A stretch of 64,000 bases of DNA from Bradyrhizobium diazoefficiens. Lineage in GTDB: Bacteria; Pseudomonadota; Alphaproteobacteria; Rhizobiales; Xanthobacteraceae. The notes below the pieces were generated by a model. It saw nothing but the letters and a program-made list of their open reading frames with translations. It had not been told where the DNA came from and made no database searches. Position 1 is the first letter of the stretch, and every line of letters starts with the position of its first letter. Shown piece by piece: positions 60,209 through 64,000 of this stretch. The stretch covers positions 1 to 64,000 of the forward strand of contig NZ_JAFCJJ010000028.1 of the NCBI RefSeq assembly GCF_018131015.1. The letters are read 5' to 3'. A program made the translations under genes and the position numbers.

Positions 60209-62245
60209 ATGGAGGCCGGCCAGCGATATCCAAAGCTGTTTGCCCCGCTGGATCTCGGCTTCACCAGGCTGAAGAACCGGGCGCTCATGGGCTCCATGCA
60301 CACCGGGCTCGAAGAAGCCGAGAACGGATTTGCTCGGCAGGCCGCCTTCTTCGCCGAGCGCGCCCGGCACGGCGTCGGCATGATCATCACCGGGGGCATT
60401 CCGCCGAATGTCGAGGCCAGCGGCCACGGCATCAAGCTGTCGACCCCCGAAGAAGCCAACGAGCATCGCCAGATCACCGACGCGGTGCATGCCGCCGATC
60501 CCGACGTAAAAATCTGCCTCCAGATCCTGCATGCGGGCCCGCTCGCGCGCACGCCGAACTGCGTCGCGCCCTCGGCAGTGAAGTCGCGGATCGCGGCCTA
60601 CGTGCCGCGCGAGCTGGATGACGCGGGCATCGAAAAGCAGATCGCCGATTTCGCCAATTGCGCCGCGCTGGCAAGGTCAGCCGGATATGACGGCGTCGAG
60701 ATCATCGGCTCGGCCGGCTATCTGATCTCGACCTTCCTGGTCGAGAAGACCAACCGTCGCACCGATTGCTGGGGCGGTTCGTTCGAGAACCGCATGCGAT
60801 TCCCGGTCGAGGTCATCAGGCGCGTTCGCGCCGCGGTCGGCAACGACTTCATCGTGATCTTCCGCATCTCCGCGATGGACATGCTCGAAGGCGGGCTTGC
60901 CTGGGAGGAGGTCGTTGCGCTCGGCAAGGCGGTGGTTGCGGCCGGCGTCAACATCGTCTCCACCCATTTCTGCTGGCACGAGGCCTTCGTGCCGACGATC
61001 GCCACCATGGTGCCCCGCGCGGCCTTCACCCAGGTGACCGGCCGGCTGCGCAGCGAGCTCGGCGTGCCCATGATCACGTCGAACCGCATCAACATGCCGC
61101 AGGTCGCCGAGGACGTTCTTGCGCGCGGCGATGCCGACATCGTCTCGATGGCGCGGCCGATGCTTGCGGATCCCGAGCTCGTGCGCAAGGCGGCCGAGGG
61201 ACGCGAGGACGAGATCAACACCTGCATCGCCTGCAACCAGGCCTGCCTCGACCACACCTTCACAGGCCGCATGGTCTCCTGCCTGGTCAATCCGCGCGCC
61301 TGCCACGAGACCGAGCTGAGCTCTGATCCGACGGGGGCGCCCAAGCGCATTGCGGTCATCGGCGCCGGACCCGCGGGGCTCGCCTTCGCCACCACGGCGG
61401 CCGAGCGCGGCCACAAGGTCACCCTGTTCGAGGCCGGCTCCGAGATCGGCGGCCAGTTCAACCTCGCGCGGAAAATTCCGGGCAAGGAGGAGTTCGACGA
61501 AACCTTGCGCTACTTCCGTCGCATGATCGCGGTGCGCGGCGTCGAGCTGCGCCTCAACACGCGCGCCGACGTCGATGCGTTGAAGGCTGACGGCTTCGAC
61601 GAGGTGATCGTGGCAACCGGCATCGAACCGCGCGTCCCTGACATCGAGGGGATCGATCATCCCAAGGTCGTCAGCTACATCGACGCCATTCGCGGCCGCC
61701 GCGAGATCGGGCGGAAGGTCGCCATCATGGGCGCCGGCGGCATCGGCTTCGATGTCGCCGAGCTCATCACCCATGCCGGCACGTCGGCCGCGCTGGACGT
61801 CGAGGCCTTCGCGCGGGAATGGGGTATCGACTTCAAGAACCATCCGCGCGGCGGCGTGACCGGCGTCAAGCCCGAGATCGCGAGCTCCGGCCGCGAAGTC
61901 TATCTGATGCAGCGCAAGTCCGACGCGCTCGGCCGCAATCTCGGTCGCACCACCGGCTGGACGCATCGCCTGGTGCTGCAGCGGCGCGGCGTGCACATGG
62001 TGAGCGGCGTCGAATATCTCAGGATTGACGATGCCGGTCTGCACACCCGTATCAACGGGGAGCCCCGGCTGTTCGACGTCGATACCGTTATCGTGTGTGC
62101 CGGGCAGACTTCGTTGCGCAAGCTCTACGACGAGCTAAGGGCGCATGGCGTCAAGGCGAGCCTCGTCGGCGGCGCCTTTGAGGCCCTCGAACTCGATGCC
62201 AAGCGCGCGATCGATCAGGCGACGCGGCTGGCCGCGGTGATCTGA
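60209..62245 (+). CDS. fadH: 2,4-dienoyl-CoA reductase-like FMN/FAD/Fe-S oxidoreductase
   Basis: This 678-residue protein has an Old Yellow Enzyme-type FMN barrel (LFAPLDLGFTRLKNRALMGSMHTGLEE to about 330), a 4Fe-4S motif (INTCIACNQACLDHTFTGRMVSCLVNPRAC) and a C-terminal NAD(P)H/FAD domain with VIGAGPAGLAFATTAAERG and VAIMGAGGIGFDVAELI. That is the FadH domain order. It should reduce dienoyl-CoA intermediates in beta-oxidation; other enoate substrates are possible. It lies behind the palindrome at 60152. Confidence 0.9.
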   Translation: MEAGQRYPKLFAPLDLGFTRLKNRALMGSMHTGLEEAENGFARQAAFFAERARHGVGMIITGGIPPNVEASGHGIKLSTPEEANEHRQITDAVHAADPDVKICLQILHAGPLARTPNCVAPSAVKSRIAAYVPRELDDAGIEKQIADFANCAALARSAGYDGVEIIGSAGYLISTFLVEKTNRRTDCWGGSFENRMRFPVEVIRRVRAAVGNDFIVIFRISAMDMLEGGLAWEEVVALGKAVVAAGVNIVSTHFCWHEAFVPTIATMVPRAAFTQVTGRLRSELGVPMITSNRINMPQVAEDVLARGDADIVSMARPMLADPELVRKAAEGREDEINTCIACNQACLDHTFTGRMVSCLVNPRACHETELSSDPTGAPKRIAVIGAGPAGLAFATTAAERGHKVTLFEAGSEIGGQFNLARKIPGKEEFDETLRYFRRMIAVRGVELRLNTRADVDALKADGFDEVIVATGIEPRVPDIEGIDHPKVVSYIDAIRGRREIGRKVAIMGAGGIGFDVAELITHAGTSAALDVEAFAREWGIDFKNHPRGGVTGVKPEIASSGREVYLMQRKSDALGRNLGRTTGWTHRLVLQRRGVHMVSGVEYLRIDDAGLHTRINGEPRLFDVDTVIVCAGQTSLRKLYDELRAHGVKASLVGGAFEALELDAKRAIDQATRLAAVI

Positions 62246-62304
62246 TGCATCGCGCTTGGCAGGGATGCGTGTGCGTGTGGAAAACTCTAACTGAGGTGTG
62301 AGCG

Positions 62305-62679
62305 ATGGGACGACGTTCTGAGAAGCTGATGCAAGGAAGCCTGGCGGGCACGGAAACTGCGCATGTGATCCAGGTCGTATCGCGCGCATTCGACATTCTG
62401 CGCTGCTTTGAGAGCCCGGAGATGCGCCTGGGCAATCGCGACATCGCCGACCGCTGTGGCCTGCCGCGATCGACGGTCTCGCGCCTCATGTTCACGCTGA
62501 CCCGGATCGGCCAGCTGATCTACCTGCCGCAGGAGCAGAAATACGCTCTCGGCCCCAATGGCATCGCGCTCGGTGCCTCGCTGTTTGCCGAGAGCTGCGA
62601 CACGCCGGTGCGTGCCGGTGAGCAGGAACGCCACGCGAGCACAAGCGTCCGCATGACGGCGGATCAGTTCGCGCTCTGA
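62305..62679 (+). pseudogene. IclR-family regulator lacking the effector domain
   Basis: This 124-residue frame has the IclR N-terminal winged helix: HVIQVVSRAFDILRCFESPEM, LGNRDIADRCGLPRSTVSRLMFTLTRIGQLIYLPQEQKYALGP. IclR proteins are about 250 residues; the C-terminal ligand-binding domain is missing here and the tail (ASTSVRMTADQFAL) is unrelated. It is probably a decayed gene. Alternatively it is a DNA-binding-only regulator. Thiolase follows 60 bp later on the same strand. Confidence 0.6.
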
Positions 62680-62739
62680 TTTCGAAAAATCGGCGCCGCT
62701 GCCTACTCAAGCATGAACGTTCGAAACGAAGGAAATCGC

Positions 62740-63990
62740 ATGTCTGAAGCCTACATCATCGACGCCGTTCGCACGCCGCGAGGCATCGGCAAGCCGGGAA
62801 AGGGAGCGCTGTCGCACCTGCATCCGCAGCAACTGGCCGCAACGGTGCTCAAGGCACTCAAGGAGCGCAACAAGCTCGACACCTCGACCGTCGATGACAT
62901 CATCTGGTCGACCTCGACCCAGGAAGGCAAGCAGGGCGGCGATCTCGGGCGCATGTCGGCGCTCGCGGCCGGATATGACATCAACGCCAGCGGCACGACG
63001 CTGGATCGCTTCTGCGGCGGTGGCATCACCTCCGTCAACCTGGCGGCCGCTTCCATCATGTCGGGCATGGAGGATTGCGTCATCGCCGGCGGCACCGAGA
63101 TGATGAGCTATCAGCAGGTTCTGGCCGCCGAGCGCTCCAAGGCGGGGCAGCCGGCGCGGATGATGGGGTCCGGCAACGCGGTGCTCGACGCCATCCACCC
63201 GCAATCCCATCAGGGTGTCTGCGGCGACGCCATCGCGACCAAGGAGGGCATCAGCCGGGAGGCTTGCGATGCCCTGGCCCTGGTCAGCCAACAGCGCGCC
63301 AAGCGGGCGATCGATGAAGGCCGCTTCGCCAAATCGGTGGTTCCCGTCCTGAACGACGACGGCAGTGTCGCCCTCGATCGCGAGGAATTCCCGCGCCCCG
63401 AGACCACGGCCGAAGGCCTTGCCGGACTGAAGCCCAGCTTCGAGCAGATCGCCGAGTTCGATCTCGGCAACGGCTCGACCTTCAAGAAGCAGATCCAGCG
63501 CCGCTACCCGGACCTGCAGTGGAAGGGCGTGCATCATGCCGGCAACAGCTCGGGCGTGGTGGACGGCGCCGCCGCGGTCCTGATCACCTCGAAGCAATAT
63601 GCCGAGAAGCACGGCCTCAAGCCGCGCGGCCGGATCGTGGCCTATGCCAACCAGGGTGACGACCCGACGCTGATGCTGAACGCGCCCGTTCCTGCCGCCA
63701 AGAAGGTTCTCGCCAAGGCCGGCCTGACCAAGAAGGACATCGACGTCTGGGAGATCAACGAGGCCTTCGCGGTCGTCGCCGAGAAGTTCATCCGCGACCT
63801 CGATCTTGATCGTTCCAAGGTCAACATCAATGGCGGCTCCATCGCGCTCGGCCACCCCATCGGCGCGACCGGATCGATCCTGATCGGCACCGCGCTCGAC
63901 GAGCTCGAGCGCAGCGGCGGACGCTACGGCCTCGTCACCATGTGCGCCGCCGGCGGCATGGCGCCGGCCATCATCATCGAACGCATCTGA
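62740..63990 (+). CDS. Acetyl-CoA acetyltransferase (thiolase)
   Basis: This 416-residue thiolase has the acyl-binding Cys92 in LDRFCGGGITSVNL, then VHHAGNSSGVVDGAAAVLI, EINEAFAVVAEKFI, the catalytic His in GSIALGHPIGATGSIL and the second Cys in MCAAGGMAPAI. It cleaves 3-ketoacyl-CoA or condenses acetyl-CoA in beta-oxidation. GAAGGAAATCGC precedes the ATG at 62740. With the reductase and ligase it makes a coherent acyl-CoA catabolic set. Confidence 0.95.
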   Translation: MSEAYIIDAVRTPRGIGKPGKGALSHLHPQQLAATVLKALKERNKLDTSTVDDIIWSTSTQEGKQGGDLGRMSALAAGYDINASGTTLDRFCGGGITSVNLAAASIMSGMEDCVIAGGTEMMSYQQVLAAERSKAGQPARMMGSGNAVLDAIHPQSHQGVCGDAIATKEGISREACDALALVSQQRAKRAIDEGRFAKSVVPVLNDDGSVALDREEFPRPETTAEGLAGLKPSFEQIAEFDLGNGSTFKKQIQRRYPDLQWKGVHHAGNSSGVVDGAAAVLITSKQYAEKHGLKPRGRIVAYANQGDDPTLMLNAPVPAAKKVLAKAGLTKKDIDVWEINEAFAVVAEKFIRDLDLDRSKVNINGGSIALGHPIGATGSILIGTALDELERSGGRYGLVTMCAAGGMAPAIIIERI

Positions 63991-64000
63991 CAAAAGAGGA

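Noticed and set aside
1..64000. CRISPR arrays, rRNA genes, riboswitches, intact insertion sequences
   Set aside because: No regularly spaced repeats, no rRNA-like stretches, no recognisable riboswitch core and no transposase gene were seen.

Overview
The window looks like chromosome of an alphaproteobacterium of the Bradyrhizobium type. The grounds are very high GC coding DNA with long shadow reading frames on the opposite strand, many small secreted proteins of Bradyrhizobiaceae style, an IscU-like scaffold of the RHAS variant, DUF2336 and DUF6719-like genes, a TTAA-N7-TTAAC (CtrA-type) box, and several copies of large dispersed intergenic repeats. Genus assignment is inference from gene families, not a database match.

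Layout. 1-7.8 kb is an accessory block. Two near-identical direct repeats (1-993 and 6468-7461) carry a truncated MASE4 sensor gene and part of a dispersed repeat. They bracket a lipocalin-like protein, a MaoC hydratase, an orphan phage-terminase-small-subunit-like protein, two very small proteins, a DUF3237 protein, a SRAP (YedK/HMCES-like) DNA-protein crosslink protein and a protein that stops exactly at the repeat junction. 7.8-31.9 kb is mostly ordinary chromosome: serine hydrolase, nitroreductase, HigB-HigA toxin-antitoxin pair with a palindromic operator, thrS, an MFS exporter, a lipoprotein hydrolase, an APC permease, yidD, a ClpP-like periplasmic protein, an IscU-like scaffold, folE, hisI, a transglycosylase-like protein under a CtrA-type box, DUF2336, an Hpt protein and a response regulator, a DUF2975/HTH pair, a lipoprotein, nadK, an S10 peptidase and a second beta-lactamase-fold hydrolase. 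31.9-42 kb holds a TPR protein, small secreted proteins, an outer-membrane beta-barrel, a structured intergenic region, a chemoreceptor, two methyltransferases and a cytochrome c/PQQ propeller fusion. 42.06-42.75 kb is a second, inverted copy of the dispersed composite repeat, followed by a GFA protein, tRNA-Thr, a cluster of small Gly/Tyr/Pro-rich secreted proteins around an amino-acid permease, rlmB and tRNA-Tyr.

49.6-56.3 kb, just after tRNA-Tyr and visibly less GC-rich, is the most interesting region. It holds an outer-membrane beta-barrel, a membrane glycosyltransferase with processive-synthase motifs, a membrane-anchored bactofilin-like protein, an unknown multi-pass membrane protein and UDP-GlcNAc 2-epimerase in one tight run, faced by a large NodB-like deacetylase. 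I read this as a synthase-dependent amino-sugar polysaccharide system of unusual composition. 56.8-64 kb is a lipid or acyl-CoA catabolic cluster: an ABC substrate-binding protein, an acyl-CoA-ligase-like enzyme, a 2,4-dienoyl-CoA reductase-like flavoenzyme behind a perfect palindromic operator, an IclR regulator lacking its effector domain, and a thiolase.

No rRNA, CRISPR array, riboswitch or intact insertion sequence was seen. All function calls come from reading the sequence; none was confirmed by a search.
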